Made by a program: the position numbers and the translations under genes. The notes under the pieces are model-generated. The model was not told the DNA's origin and ran no database searches. It was given only the letters and a program-made list of their open reading frames with translations. Below are positions 1-8,180 of a DNA stretch of 64,000 nucleotides, piece after piece. Source of the stretch: Streptomyces minutiscleroticus (GTDB lineage Bacteria > Actinomycetota > Actinomycetes > Streptomycetales > Streptomycetaceae); the NCBI RefSeq assembly GCF_014650875.1, contig NZ_BMVU01000012.1:62001-126000 (forward strand). The letters are read 5' to 3'. How positions within the stretch are numbered: position 1 is the stretch's first letter; each line of letters opens with the position of its first letter.

Positions 1-1
1 G

Positions 2-691
2 GAGGTGACCGCCGAGCGGACCGTCACCGCCCACGAGCGCTCCCGGCGCACCCTGCTGGAGGAGCGCACCACGATCGCCCGCGAACTGCACGACGTGGTC
101 GCCCACCACATGTCGGTCGTCGCCATCCAGGCGGAGGCCGCGCCCTACCGGGTGGAGAACCCGCCGCCGGAGCTGGAGCAGGCGTTCGTGACGATCCGGG
201 AGAACGCGGTGGCGGCGCTCACCGAGCTGCGCCGCGTCCTCGGCGTCGTGCGCGCGGAGGACTACGAGGCGCCGGACGCCCCGCAGCCCACCCTGGCCGA
301 CCTGGACCGGCTGCTGGAGAACGTCCGCGACACCGGCCTGGACGTGGAGAAGGCGGTGATCGGCGCGGTCCGCGAGCTGCCGCAGGGCGTGGAGCTGTCC
401 GCGTACCGCATCGTGCAGGAGGCGCTCAGCAACAGCCTGCGCCACGCGCCCGGCGCCGCGGCCCGGGTCGAGGTCGCGTACGTCCTGGGCGGTCTCGGCC
501 TGCGGATCGTGAACGGCCCGGCGAGGGGGCTGGTCAAGCCGTCGCCGGGGTCCGGGCACGGCATCACGGGGATGCGGGAGCGGGTGACGATGCTGAACGG
601 CGAGATGACGGCGGGCGCGACGGACGACGGCGGCTACGAGGTCGCGGTCTTCCTGCCGGTACCGGCCGCCGGGGCGGAGGAGCGGGCGTGA
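2..691 (+). CDS. Two-component sensor histidine kinase, 5' partial
   Basis: The reading frame is open to the left edge, so the N-terminal sensor or membrane part is missing. What remains is the catalytic core of a NarL/DesK-type kinase. It has a HisKA_3 dimerisation box ARELHDVVAHH whose His is about residue 29 counted from the GTG at base 5, an N-box QEALSNSLRHA with Asn about 143, and a G-box GSGHGITGMRERV near 183-195. It autophosphorylates on His and passes phosphate to the regulator encoded next. The stop overlaps the next start by 4 bp (GTGA), so the pair is translationally coupled. The signal sensed cannot be inferred here. Confidence 0.93.
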   Translation, partial: EVTAERTVTAHERSRRTLLEERTTIARELHDVVAHHMSVVAIQAEAAPYRVENPPPELEQAFVTIRENAVAALTELRRVLGVVRAEDYEAPDAPQPTLADLDRLLENVRDTGLDVEKAVIGAVRELPQGVELSAYRIVQEALSNSLRHAPGAAARVEVAYVLGGLGLRIVNGPARGLVKPSPGSGHGITGMRERVTMLNGEMTAGATDDGGYEVAVFLPVPAAGAEERA

Positions 692-1353
692 CCATCCGGG
701 TGCTGGTGGCGGACGACCAGATGATGGTCCGCGAGGGGTTCTCGGTGCTGCTCAACGCGATGCCGGACATCGAGGTCGTGGGCGAGGCGGTGGACGGCCG
801 CGAGGCGGTGGCCAAGGTGCGCGAGCTGGCGCCGGACGTCGTCCTGATGGACATCCGCATGCCCGGCATGAACGGCATCGAGGCGACCCGCGAGATCGTC
901 GCCGCGGACGGGGCGGCGAAGGTGCTGGTCCTGACGACGTTCGACCTCGACGAGTACGTGTACCAGGCGCTGCGCGCCGGGGCGTCGGGCTTCCTGCTGA
1001 AGGACGCCTCCGCCCGGCGGCTCGCGGACGGGGTGCGGGTGGTGGCGGCCGGCGAGGCGCTGCTCGCGCCCTCGGTGACCAGGCGGCTGATCACCGAGTT
1101 CTCCCGGCTCGGCGACGCGCAGCGGATGGCGGCCACGGCGCAGGCGGCGTACGGGGACCTGACCGAGCGGGAGACCGAGGTCCTGGTGCTGATCGCGCAG
1201 GGGCTGTCCAACGCGGAGATCGCCGGGCGGCTGGTGGTGGCCGAGTCGACGATCAAGACGCACGTGAGCCGGATCCTGGTGAAGCTGGGACTGCGGGACC
1301 GCACCCAGGCGGCGGTGTTCGCGTACGAGGCGCGGCTGGTCACGCCGGGATAG
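688..1353 (+). CDS. NarL/FixJ-family response regulator
   Basis: This is a 221-residue regulator. It has an N-terminal receiver domain with acidic residues D9/D10, phospho-acceptor D55 in LMDIRMPG and conserved Lys in FLLKDA near 105. A C-terminal LuxR-type helix-turn-helix (about 153-210) starts LTERETEVLVLIAQG and continues NAEIAGRLVVAESTIKTHV. The GTG start lies inside the stop region of the kinase, so it is the cognate partner. It probably binds DNA as a phosphorylated dimer; targets are unknown. Length and motifs are complete. Confidence 0.95.
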   Translation: MTIRVLVADDQMMVREGFSVLLNAMPDIEVVGEAVDGREAVAKVRELAPDVVLMDIRMPGMNGIEATREIVAADGAAKVLVLTTFDLDEYVYQALRAGASGFLLKDASARRLADGVRVVAAGEALLAPSVTRRLITEFSRLGDAQRMAATAQAAYGDLTERETEVLVLIAQGLSNAEIAGRLVVAESTIKTHVSRILVKLGLRDRTQAAVFAYEARLVTPG

Positions 1354-1441
1354 CGGGGAGCGGGGCGGAGGTCCGGCCCCGAACGGTCCGGCCCGCCCGG
1401 ACCCCGGCCCCTGCCCCGGCCGGCGGTCGCGGCCCACCCTT

Positions 1442-1447
1442 TAGGCT
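1442..1447 (+). promoter_or_regulatory. Candidate -10 box for the Ser/Thr kinase
   Basis: TAGGCT matches the Streptomyces housekeeping -10 form TAGNNT. It lies about 64 bases upstream of the preferred kinase start. No clear -35 is seen. Confidence 0.35.
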
Positions 1448-1510
1448 GCTCCCGTCGATCAGTTCATCTGACCGGTGGTCAGGTGGCGGGGGTCAGGGGG
1501 ACGAGGGCCG

Positions 1511-3184
1511 ATGAACCACGCGACCGGAGCTTTCCAGCCGCTGCAGGCGGACGACCCGCTCCTGGTGGCCGGCTACCGCCTCGTCGCCAGGCTCGGCGCG
1601 GGCGGCATGGGCCGGGTCTACCTGTCGCACACCCAGGGCGGCCGGCCCGTGGCCGTCAAGGTGGTACGGCCGGAACTGGCCGACGACCCGGACTTCCTCC
1701 GGCGGTTCCGCCGGGAGATCAAGGCGGCCCGGCGGGTGAAGGGCGCGTACACCGCCGAGCTGATCGACGCCGACGCGGACGGCGTGCCGCCCTGGCTGGC
1801 CACGCTGTACGTGCCCGGCCCCTCCCTGACGGAGGCCGTCGCCCGGCGCGGGCCGCTGCCGGTGCCGGCGGTGCTGTGGCTGATGGCGGGCGTGGCCGAG
1901 GCGCTGCAGGCCGTCCACGGCGCGGGGATCGTGCACCGGGACCTGAAGCCGTCGAACGTGCTGCTGGCCGCCGACGGGCCGCGTGTGATCGACTTCGGCA
2001 TCTCGCTGGCCTCCGACGCCACCTGGCGCACCGCCACGGGCTCCTCCGCCGGCACCCCCCTGTTCATGGCTCCCGAGCAGGCGTCCGGCGGTGAGGCCAC
2101 GGCGGCCACCGACGTCTTCTCGCTCGGCCAGACGGCGGCGTTCGCTGCGCTGGGCGAGCCGCTCTACGGGGACGGCCCCGCGGCCACCGTGCTGTACCGG
2201 ATCGTGCACGAGAGGCCCGACCTGTCCCCGCTGCCCGACCCGCTCCGTCCGCTGATCGCCCGGTGCCTGGCCGCCGACCCGCGGGAGCGGGCCACCCCGG
2301 CGGAGGTCGTCGAGTGGTGCCGGAGGCAGTTGGGCCCGGACGCCGACGCGGGCGCGGGACCGGCCGTCTGGCAGGAGGTCACGGGGCCGGAGGTGACGGT
2401 TCCGGCCCCGGCCCCCGACCCCGCTTCGGCGTACACGATGCCGGTGACCGCGTGGCAGCAGCCGTCGGCCGCGTGGCAGCAGCCGGTGGCACCGGGTCCG
2501 GAGGAGCGGCGGTCCCGAAGACGGCGCGTCGCGCTGACCGCGGCCGCCGGGGTGACCGCGGGCGCGCTGCTGCTGGCGGGCTCGGTGTGGACGGTCATGA
2601 ACGTGACGGACCGGACCCGTCACCGGGACACGGCCGCGGACCCGGCGTCCGCCCCGTCCGGGTCCGCGCGGTCGTCGGCGTCCTCGTCCCCGGCGTCCGG
2701 GACGGCCTCCGAGAAGGCCTCCGGAACCAGGGGCGGGGCCGCGGGGTCGTCGGACCCCTCCTCGGTCCCGGCCTCCCCCCGGGCCGCGTCCGGAGCCCCG
2801 CGGGCCGTCCCGTACGCCGGGAAGTGGCTGGACGCCGACAACTCGCTGAGCCTCGGCGAGCAGGTCGACCGCAAGGACCGCAAGGGGGACGTCCGCTTCA
2901 CCTGCGAGGTGGCCGGCTGCGCGCTGGAGAGCGACACCAGCGTGTTCTTCCCGATGGACGGCCTGGAGGAGGACATCACCTACGACCTGTGCAGTTTCTT
3001 CCTCAAGAGCAGGAACGCACCGCACGACCTCTCGCTGGCCGCGATGGCGAAGGGCAGCCGGTTCTGCGTCAAGGACTCCGACGGGGACGTCGCGCTGTTC
3101 GTGATCCAGGAGAAGTCGACCGCGATGCCGGACCTCGGCTTCGTGACGCTGGACATGACGGTCTGGCGGGCGGACCGGCCGTAG
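1511..3184 (+). CDS. Membrane-anchored Ser/Thr protein kinase (PknB-like)
   Basis: The kinase domain occupies about residues 22-290. It has a glycine loop LGAGGMGRVY, catalytic K50 (VAVK), the HRDLKPSN loop with D144, DFG at 161-163 and a GTPLFMAPEQ activation segment. A Pro/Ala linker leads to one transmembrane helix near 339-363 (RRRVALTAAAGVTAGALLLAGSVW is split around its basic start). A Ser/Ala/Thr-rich stalk and an outer domain of about 120 residues with several Cys follow, which I do not recognise. No PASTA repeats are present. I chose the ATG at 1511 because it sits behind a purine-rich stretch; a GTG at 1475 in frame would add 12 residues. Confidence 0.92.
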   Translation: MNHATGAFQPLQADDPLLVAGYRLVARLGAGGMGRVYLSHTQGGRPVAVKVVRPELADDPDFLRRFRREIKAARRVKGAYTAELIDADADGVPPWLATLYVPGPSLTEAVARRGPLPVPAVLWLMAGVAEALQAVHGAGIVHRDLKPSNVLLAADGPRVIDFGISLASDATWRTATGSSAGTPLFMAPEQASGGEATAATDVFSLGQTAAFAALGEPLYGDGPAATVLYRIVHERPDLSPLPDPLRPLIARCLAADPRERATPAEVVEWCRRQLGPDADAGAGPAVWQEVTGPEVTVPAPAPDPASAYTMPVTAWQQPSAAWQQPVAPGPEERRSRRRRVALTAAAGVTAGALLLAGSVWTVMNVTDRTRHRDTAADPASAPSGSARSSASSSPASGTASEKASGTRGGAAGSSDPSSVPASPRAASGAPRAVPYAGKWLDADNSLSLGEQVDRKDRKGDVRFTCEVAGCALESDTSVFFPMDGLEEDITYDLCSFFLKSRNAPHDLSLAAMAKGSRFCVKDSDGDVALFVIQEKSTAMPDLGFVTLDMTVWRADRP

Positions 3185-3253
3185 CCGCGCGGCCGGCCCG
3201 CCGGGACGGGTCCGCACCGCGCGCACTCCCCTCCGGCCGCCGTCCCGGGCCGT

Positions 3254-3301
3254 CGGCCGACGGACTCCAAGGGGCGGCGGCCGACGGACTCCACGGGCGG
3301 C
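3254..3301. repeat. Two tandem copies of a 24-bp unit
   Basis: The 16-mer CGGCCGACGGACTCCA occurs at 3254 and again at 3278, a period of 24 bp. It lies between the kinase stop and the P450 promoter. The function is unknown. Confidence 0.7.
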
Positions 3302-3411
3302 GCGGGCACGGACCGCGCCGGGCCGCACCTCTCCTCCGGGCCGGTACCGGGCGGCACCGGCCCCGCCGGGCGCCTCGGGAAGACCCCTGTTCACGGGCGG
3401 GTCCGACGCGT

Positions 3412-3417
3412 TAGCGT
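3412..3417 (+). promoter_or_regulatory. -10 box of a leaderless P450 transcript
   Basis: TAGCGT is followed by six bases and then the P450 ATG, the spacing expected if transcription begins at the start codon. No Shine-Dalgarno sequence is present in the gap. Confidence 0.5.
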
Positions 3418-3423
3418 CCGGGC

Positions 3424-4644
3424 ATGTCAGGTCGCCGCACCGAGCTCGCCTTCGACCCCTGGGACCCGGCGTTCGTCGCCGACCCCTACCCCGCCTACGC
3501 CGAGCTGCGCGCCCGGGGGCGCGTCCACTACTACGGCCCCAGCGACCAGTGGCTGGTCCCGCACCACGCGGACGTCTCCGCCCTGCTGCGCGACCGCCGG
3601 CTCGGGCGGACGTACCGGCACCGCTTCGCGCACGAGGACTTCGGGCGGACGGCGCCGCCGCCCGAGCACGAGCCGTTCCACACGCTCAACGACCACGGCA
3701 TGCTCGACCTGGAGCCGCCGGACCACACCCGGATCCGGCGCCTGGTGTCGAAGGCGTTCACGCCCCGCACGGTCGACAAGCTGCGGCCCTACGTGCACCG
3801 GCTGGCGTCCGAGCTGGTGGGAGAGCTGGTCGCGGCGGGCGGCGGCGACCTGGTCACGGCCGTGGCGGAGCCGCTGCCGGTGGCCGTCATCGCCGAGATG
3901 CTGGGCGTCCCCGAGTCCGACCGCGCGCAGCTGCGGCCCTGGTCGGCCGACATCTGCGGGATGTACGAGCTGAACCCTCCGGAGGAGGTCGCGCGGCGGG
4001 CCGTACGGGCGTCGGTGGAGTTCTCGGCGTACCTGCGGGAGCTGATCGCGTCCCGCAGGAGGGAGCCCGGCGAGGACCTGGTCTCCGGGCTGATCGCCGC
4101 GCACGACGAGGGCGACCGGCTGACCGAGCAGGAGATGGTCTCCACCTGCGTGCTGCTGCTGAACGCCGGGCACGAGGCGACGGTCAACGCCACCGCGAAC
4201 GGCTGGTGGGCGCTGTTCCGCAACCCTGACCAGCTGGCCGCGCTGCGGGCCGACCGCTCCCTGCTGCCGACGGCGGTGGAGGAACTGCTGCGCTACGATA
4301 CCCCGCTGCAGTTCTTCGAGCGGTGGGTCCTCGACGAGATCGAGATCGACGGCACGGTGATCCCGCGCGGCAGCGAGGTGGCGCTGCTCTTCGGCTCCGC
4401 CAACCACGACCCGGCGGTCTTCGAGGAGCCCGGGCGGCTCGACCTGTCCCGGACGGACAACCCGCACATCTCCTTCGGCGCGGGCATCCACTACTGCATC
4501 GGCGCGCCCCTGGCCCGCATCGAGCTGGCGGCGTCCCTGGGCGCGCTCCTCGACCTGGCCCCCACGATGCGGCCCGCGGCGGAGCCGGAGCGCCGGCCGA
4601 ACTTCGTGATGCGCGGGCTCAAGGGCCTGGACGTCGTGCTCTGA
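3424..4644 (+). CDS. Cytochrome P450 (CYP107-like class)
   Basis: This is a 406-residue soluble bacterial P450. The I-helix oxygen-activation motif AGHEAT is at about 248-253, the K-helix ExxR is EELLR near 285-288, and the heme-binding loop FGAGIHYCIGAPLA places the thiolate Cys at 358. All catalytic features are intact. It would hydroxylate a small lipophilic substrate using electrons from a ferredoxin and reductase. No ferredoxin or biosynthetic cluster is adjacent, so the substrate is open. The start is supported by the leaderless -10 box six bases upstream. Confidence 0.95.
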   Translation: MSGRRTELAFDPWDPAFVADPYPAYAELRARGRVHYYGPSDQWLVPHHADVSALLRDRRLGRTYRHRFAHEDFGRTAPPPEHEPFHTLNDHGMLDLEPPDHTRIRRLVSKAFTPRTVDKLRPYVHRLASELVGELVAAGGGDLVTAVAEPLPVAVIAEMLGVPESDRAQLRPWSADICGMYELNPPEEVARRAVRASVEFSAYLRELIASRRREPGEDLVSGLIAAHDEGDRLTEQEMVSTCVLLLNAGHEATVNATANGWWALFRNPDQLAALRADRSLLPTAVEELLRYDTPLQFFERWVLDEIEIDGTVIPRGSEVALLFGSANHDPAVFEEPGRLDLSRTDNPHISFGAGIHYCIGAPLARIELAASLGALLDLAPTMRPAAEPERRPNFVMRGLKGLDVVL

Positions 4645-4852
4645 TCCGGTCGACCACCGCCCACAGGCCGAGGGCGGCGGCGACCCCGCCGATGACGAAC
4701 AGGGGCAGCTCGGCGTAGAGCAGGCTGTAGTCCGTTCCCTGCTCGAAGACGTACCACCGCCCGTCGGCCCGGACCGCCCACAGGCCGAGCCCCGTCCCCG
4801 CTCCCGCCCCCGCCGTCAGGCACCCGGCGGCGGCCTGCGCACGCTCTCCCAT
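4619..4852 (-). CDS. Small membrane protein, unknown function
   Basis: The 77-residue frame has two hydrophobic segments (about 8-27 and 48-70) separated by a short loop DGRWYVFEQGTDYS, and a basic C terminus RIRARR, so it looks like a two-helix integral membrane protein. Its 3' end overlaps the P450 3' end by 26 bp, tail to tail. I chose the internal ATG at 4852 over one at 4924 because the extra N terminus is Arg/Pro-rich and uninformative. There is no clear ribosome site. I do not recognise a family, and expression is uncertain. Confidence 0.5.
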   Translation of the reverse strand: MGERAQAAAGCLTAGAGAGTGLGLWAVRADGRWYVFEQGTDYSLLYAELPLFVIGGVAAALGLWAVVDRIRARRPGP

Positions 4853-5063
4853 GCCCACAGGACGCGTCCGCGGCGGCCGGGGGTTCCCACCCGCGCGCCG
4901 GATCCCGCGGCCCACGGATCCCACCCGTCCGCACCGCGCGGGACCGTGTGCTCCCGGACCCTCGCGGCCGTGCCTCGCCTGCGCGGGGACGCCGGATCAC
5001 CGGGCCGCTGGATCGCCGGACCGTCGAGCCGCCGGGCCGCCGGGCCGGGCGCCCCGGCCCCGT

Positions 5064-5897
5064 TCAGTCGCCGCCCGGCAGGGTCAGTCCCCACGCCCGC
5101 TGCCGGACCGTCCACGTGCGGGTGCGGACCGGGCCCGAGGTCAGGGCGTCCGCGCGGTAGCGGAAGTCGGCGCCCGAGACCGTGATCGTGCGGGCCACCG
5201 CCCGGACGGGGGCCGCCTCCGCGCCGACCGAGGCGGGGCGGATCTCCACGCACGCGCCGCCGGCCGCGCCCGGCGCCACCGACACCGCCCGTACGGGCTG
5301 GTCCAGGTCGACGAGCGTGACCCCGTCCGCCTCGACGCGCAGCCGGGCGGGCCCCGGCCCCGGCGCGGGCGCCGTCCGCGCGGGCCGCGCCGCCAGCGTC
5401 CGCACCAGCGACCGGCACGTGCGCAGCCAGGGGGACGCGGAGTCCGCCGGGACCACCCGCTCGTCCCCGGACACCGGTGGTATCCGCAGGTCGCCGAGGA
5501 CCACCCCGTCGCTGTCGTCGACCAGCAGGTCGAGCCGCCGCTCGGCTCCGTCGAGCACGGCGCGCGCGGCGGCCACCGCGCCCGTGGGCACGCCCAGCGA
5601 GCGGGCCAGCGCCAGCGCGCCGCCGACCGGGACGAGGGACACGGCGCAATCGGCCAGCTCCCGCTGCCGGTGCAGGGCGGTCACGGCCCGCAGCAGCGCC
5701 CGGTCGTCGCCCACCACGACGGGCCGGCGCGAGCCCCTGCGGGCCAGGGCGCGGTCGAATTCGTCGGGGCTGTCGGGGAGGCACACCTTGACGGCCGCAC
5801 CCGCGCTGAGCACGTCTTTCGCGATCCGTACCGACTCCCCGTCGTCGCGACGGGCCACCGGGTCGATGACCACCAGGAGCTGGTCGGAAGCCGCCAC
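5064..5897 (-). CDS. Diacylglycerol-kinase-like protein, degenerate active site
   Basis: The 277-residue protein resembles the lipid-kinase catalytic fold in layout: an N-terminal beta/alpha segment starting ASDQLLVVIDPVA, then the stretch VVVGDDRALLRAV where active members have a GGDGT loop, then VPVGGALALARSLGVP where they have PxGTxNxxA. The C-terminal half is a beta-rich domain. In Streptomyces this gene usually sits beside purA and is labelled diacylglycerol kinase. The key glycines and the catalytic motif are altered, so enzymatic activity is doubtful. The start GTG at 5897 begins VAASDQ. It diverges from purA. Confidence 0.75.
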   Translation of the reverse strand: MAASDQLLVVIDPVARRDDGESVRIAKDVLSAGAAVKVCLPDSPDEFDRALARRGSRRPVVVGDDRALLRAVTALHRQRELADCAVSLVPVGGALALARSLGVPTGAVAAARAVLDGAERRLDLLVDDSDGVVLGDLRIPPVSGDERVVPADSASPWLRTCRSLVRTLAARPARTAPAPGPGPARLRVEADGVTLVDLDQPVRAVSVAPGAAGGACVEIRPASVGAEAAPVRAVARTITVSGADFRYRADALTSGPVRTRTWTVRQRAWGLTLPGGD

Positions 5898-5922
5898 CTC
5901 GGTCCTGCCTCGCTTCCTCGGG

Positions 5923-5928
5923 TAGCAT
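5923..5928 (+). promoter_or_regulatory. Candidate purA -10 box
   Basis: TAGCAT fits the TANNNT form and would start transcription near 5935, just before the hairpin at 5940-5967. This gives a purA leader of about 160 bases. The -35 region is weak. Confidence 0.4.
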
Positions 5929-5939
5929 CTTTGTGCAAG

Positions 5940-5967
5940 AGCCCCTTGCGCTATTGCGCCAGGGGCT
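5940..5967 (+). other. Stem-loop at the 5' end of the purA leader
   Basis: Twelve-base arms AGCCCCTTGCGC and GCGCCAGGGGCT pair with a single mismatch around the tetraloop TATT. There is no U-tract in either direction. It lies about 128 bases upstream of the purA start, at the very 5' end of the predicted transcript. It may be an mRNA-stabilising or regulatory stem. Confidence 0.6.
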
Positions 5968-6094
5968 TCGTCTATTCCGGGGCATCCGGGTCCGACGGGT
6001 CGCGGCCGACGAGGGTCGCCGGTATACGCGGTACAGGACGTGCCACGTACGTCCCCGACCTTGGACATGCCCCGCCCGGAAGGGGTGTACGCCT

Positions 6095-7378
6095 GTGCCC
6101 GCACTTGTGCTGCTCGGTGCTCAGTGGGGTGACGAAGGCAAGGGAAAGGCCACCGACCTGCTCGGTGGATCCGTGGACTACGTGGTGCGCTACCAGGGCG
6201 GCAACAACGCCGGCCACACGGTGGTCGTGGGCGACCAGAAGTACGCCCTCCACCTCCTCCCTTCCGGAATCCTCTCACCTGACTGCACTCCGGTCATCGG
6301 CAACGGAGTCGTCGTCGACCCGTCGGTCCTGCTCTCCGAGCTGAGCGGTCTGAACGAGCGCGGCGTCGACACGTCGAAGCTGCTGATCAGCGGTAACGCG
6401 CACATCATCACGCCGTACAACGTCACGGTCGACAAGGTCACCGAGCGCTTCCTCGGCAAGCGCAAGATCGGCACCACCGGCCGCGGCATCGGCCCGACGT
6501 ACGCGGACAAGATCAACCGCGTCGGCATCCGCGTCCAGGACCTCTACGACGAGTCGATCCTCACCCAGAAGGTCGAAGCCGCACTCGACGTCAAGAACCA
6601 GCTGCTCACCAAGCTCTACAACCGCCGCGCGATCGCCGCCGACCAGGTCGTCGAGGAGCTGCTGGGCTACGCGGAGCAGATCCGCGGCTACGTCGCCGAC
6701 ACCACCCTGGTCCTGAACAACGCGCTGGACGACGACAAGGTCGTGCTGTTCGAGGGCGGCCAGGGCACGCTGCTGGACATCGACCACGGCACGTACCCCT
6801 TCGTGACCTCGTCGAACCCGACCGCCGGCGGTGCCTGCACCGGCTCCGGCGTCGGCCCGACGAAGATCAGCCGGGTCATCGGCATCCTCAAGGCGTACAC
6901 GACCCGCGTCGGCGCCGGCCCGTTCCCGACGGAGCTGTTCGACGAGGACGGCGAGGCGCTGCGCCGCATCGGCGGCGAGCGGGGCGTCACCACCGGCCGC
7001 GACCGCCGCTGCGGCTGGTTCGACGCGGTCATCGCCCGTTACGCGACCCGCGTGAACGGCCTGACCGACTTCTTCCTCACCAAGCTCGACGTGCTCACCG
7101 GCTGGGAGCAGATCCCGGTCTGCGTCGCGTACGAGATCGACGGCCGGCGCGTCGAGGAGCTGCCCTACTCGCAGACCGACTTCCACCACGCGAAGCCGGT
7201 CTACGAGATGCTGCCCGGCTGGTCCGAGGACATCAGCAGGGCCAAGACCTTCGAGGACCTGCCGAAGAACGCGCAGGCCTACGTGAAGGCCCTGGAGGAG
7301 ATGTCCGGCGCCCCGATCTCGGCCATCGGCGTCGGCCCGGGCCGCGACGAGACGATCGAGATCAACTCGTTCCTGTAG
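6095..7378 (+). CDS. purA: Adenylosuccinate synthetase
   Basis: PurA couples IMP and aspartate using GTP to make adenylosuccinate, the first committed step to AMP, in the cytoplasm. The 427-residue length is typical. The N terminus carries the GTP-binding and catalytic loop GAQWGDEGKGK with D13, and GGNNAGHT with H41. IMP-site motifs TTGRGIGPTY, FEGGQGTLLDIDHGTYP and the GVTTGRDRRCGW segment follow in order. The GTG at 6095 is chosen because GGAAGGGG lies about 8 bases upstream and the protein begins PALVLLGAQWG. It is monocistronic, ending at a strong inverted repeat. Confidence 0.98.
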   Translation: MPALVLLGAQWGDEGKGKATDLLGGSVDYVVRYQGGNNAGHTVVVGDQKYALHLLPSGILSPDCTPVIGNGVVVDPSVLLSELSGLNERGVDTSKLLISGNAHIITPYNVTVDKVTERFLGKRKIGTTGRGIGPTYADKINRVGIRVQDLYDESILTQKVEAALDVKNQLLTKLYNRRAIAADQVVEELLGYAEQIRGYVADTTLVLNNALDDDKVVLFEGGQGTLLDIDHGTYPFVTSSNPTAGGACTGSGVGPTKISRVIGILKAYTTRVGAGPFPTELFDEDGEALRRIGGERGVTTGRDRRCGWFDAVIARYATRVNGLTDFFLTKLDVLTGWEQIPVCVAYEIDGRRVEELPYSQTDFHHAKPVYEMLPGWSEDISRAKTFEDLPKNAQAYVKALEEMSGAPISAIGVGPGRDETIEINSFL

Positions 7379-7400
7379 GACGGACGGTCCCGCACGGCAC

Positions 7401-7445
7401 GGTGCCCCGGCGGGCGGGCGGTCGCCGCCCGCCCGCCGGGGCACC
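7401..7445. terminator. Bidirectional terminator, perfect 21-bp inverted repeat
   Basis: Arms of 21 bases (starting GGTGCCCCGGCGGGCGG) pair perfectly around a 3-base loop. They sit between the convergent ends of purA and the next minus-strand gene. There is no U-tract, as is common in Streptomyces. Confidence 0.8.
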
Positions 7446-7451
7446 GCCGTC

Positions 7452-8102
7452 TCAGCTGAAGACGATCATCGAGCCCTGGGCCAGGCTCCGCGTCGCCGCG
7501 GCGTGCAGGCCCAGCCAGACGTGGCGCTCGCGGGCGAAGGGGCTCGCGTCGAAGGGGGCCGGGGCGGCCGGCTCCTCCAGCTCCGTGGGGCCCGCCGGCG
7601 GCTCCGGCGGCAGCGGCGGATTGGCCGGATCGATGCCCAGCGCCGGGGCCACGAACTCCAGCTCGCGCAGCAGCGTCTGCGAGGAGCCCAGCGGGCCGCC
7701 GCCGGCCAGCAGCTCGTCGTTGGACAGCGGGTGCGGGAAGTCGACGGGCACGTAGGCGCCCGCGTGGTCGTAGTGCCACACCAGGTGCGACTGCTGGGCC
7801 GTCGTCTCGAACATCTCCAGCAGCTGCTCGTAGTCGCCGCCCAGCTCGTCCACCGGTGTCACCGGCAGCCCGCACACCTGCAGCAGGTACGCGCGGCGCA
7901 GGAAGTGCAGCGCGTCGTAGTCGAATCCCGCGACCGGTGCCACGTCGCCCGACAGGCCGGGCATGTACGCGTACACCGGCACCGGCGGAAGCCCGGCCTC
8001 TCCCAGGACCTTGTCGTAGAGGGCGAGTTCCTCCGCGAAGGGGTTGTCGGGGGTGTGGCACAACACGTCGACGAGCGGAACCAGCCACAGGTCACAGGCC
8101 AA
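7452..8102 (-). CDS. Conserved hypothetical protein
   Basis: The 216-residue acidic protein starts MACDLWLVPLVDVLCHTP and has a C-terminal Pro-rich linker (LPPEPPAGPTELEEP). No signal peptide or membrane helix is obvious, and no catalytic motif is recognised. It is a protein I recall as common next to purA in Streptomyces, with no assigned role. The TTG start at 8102 is chosen because GAGGAG lies 7 bases upstream; a GTG at 8117 would place that ribosome site inside the gene. Charged and aromatic residues are spread throughout, with VWHYDHAGAYVPVDFPHPL as the most distinctive stretch. Confidence 0.85.
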   Translation of the reverse strand: MACDLWLVPLVDVLCHTPDNPFAEELALYDKVLGEAGLPPVPVYAYMPGLSGDVAPVAGFDYDALHFLRRAYLLQVCGLPVTPVDELGGDYEQLLEMFETTAQQSHLVWHYDHAGAYVPVDFPHPLSNDELLAGGGPLGSSQTLLRELEFVAPALGIDPANPPLPPEPPAGPTELEEPAAPAPFDASPFARERHVWLGLHAAATRSLAQGSMIVFS

Positions 8103-8180
8103 CTGAGAGCTCCTCACGCAGGACGGGGCCGTGCCCGGCGGGCACGGCCGTCTGGGCAGCGTAATGGCTGCGCCCGGACC

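Noticed and set aside
1493..3394. Very long antisense frame across the Ser/Thr kinase
   Set aside because: It is an Arg/Pro/Gly-rich frame typical of the complement of high-GC coding DNA, with no domains.
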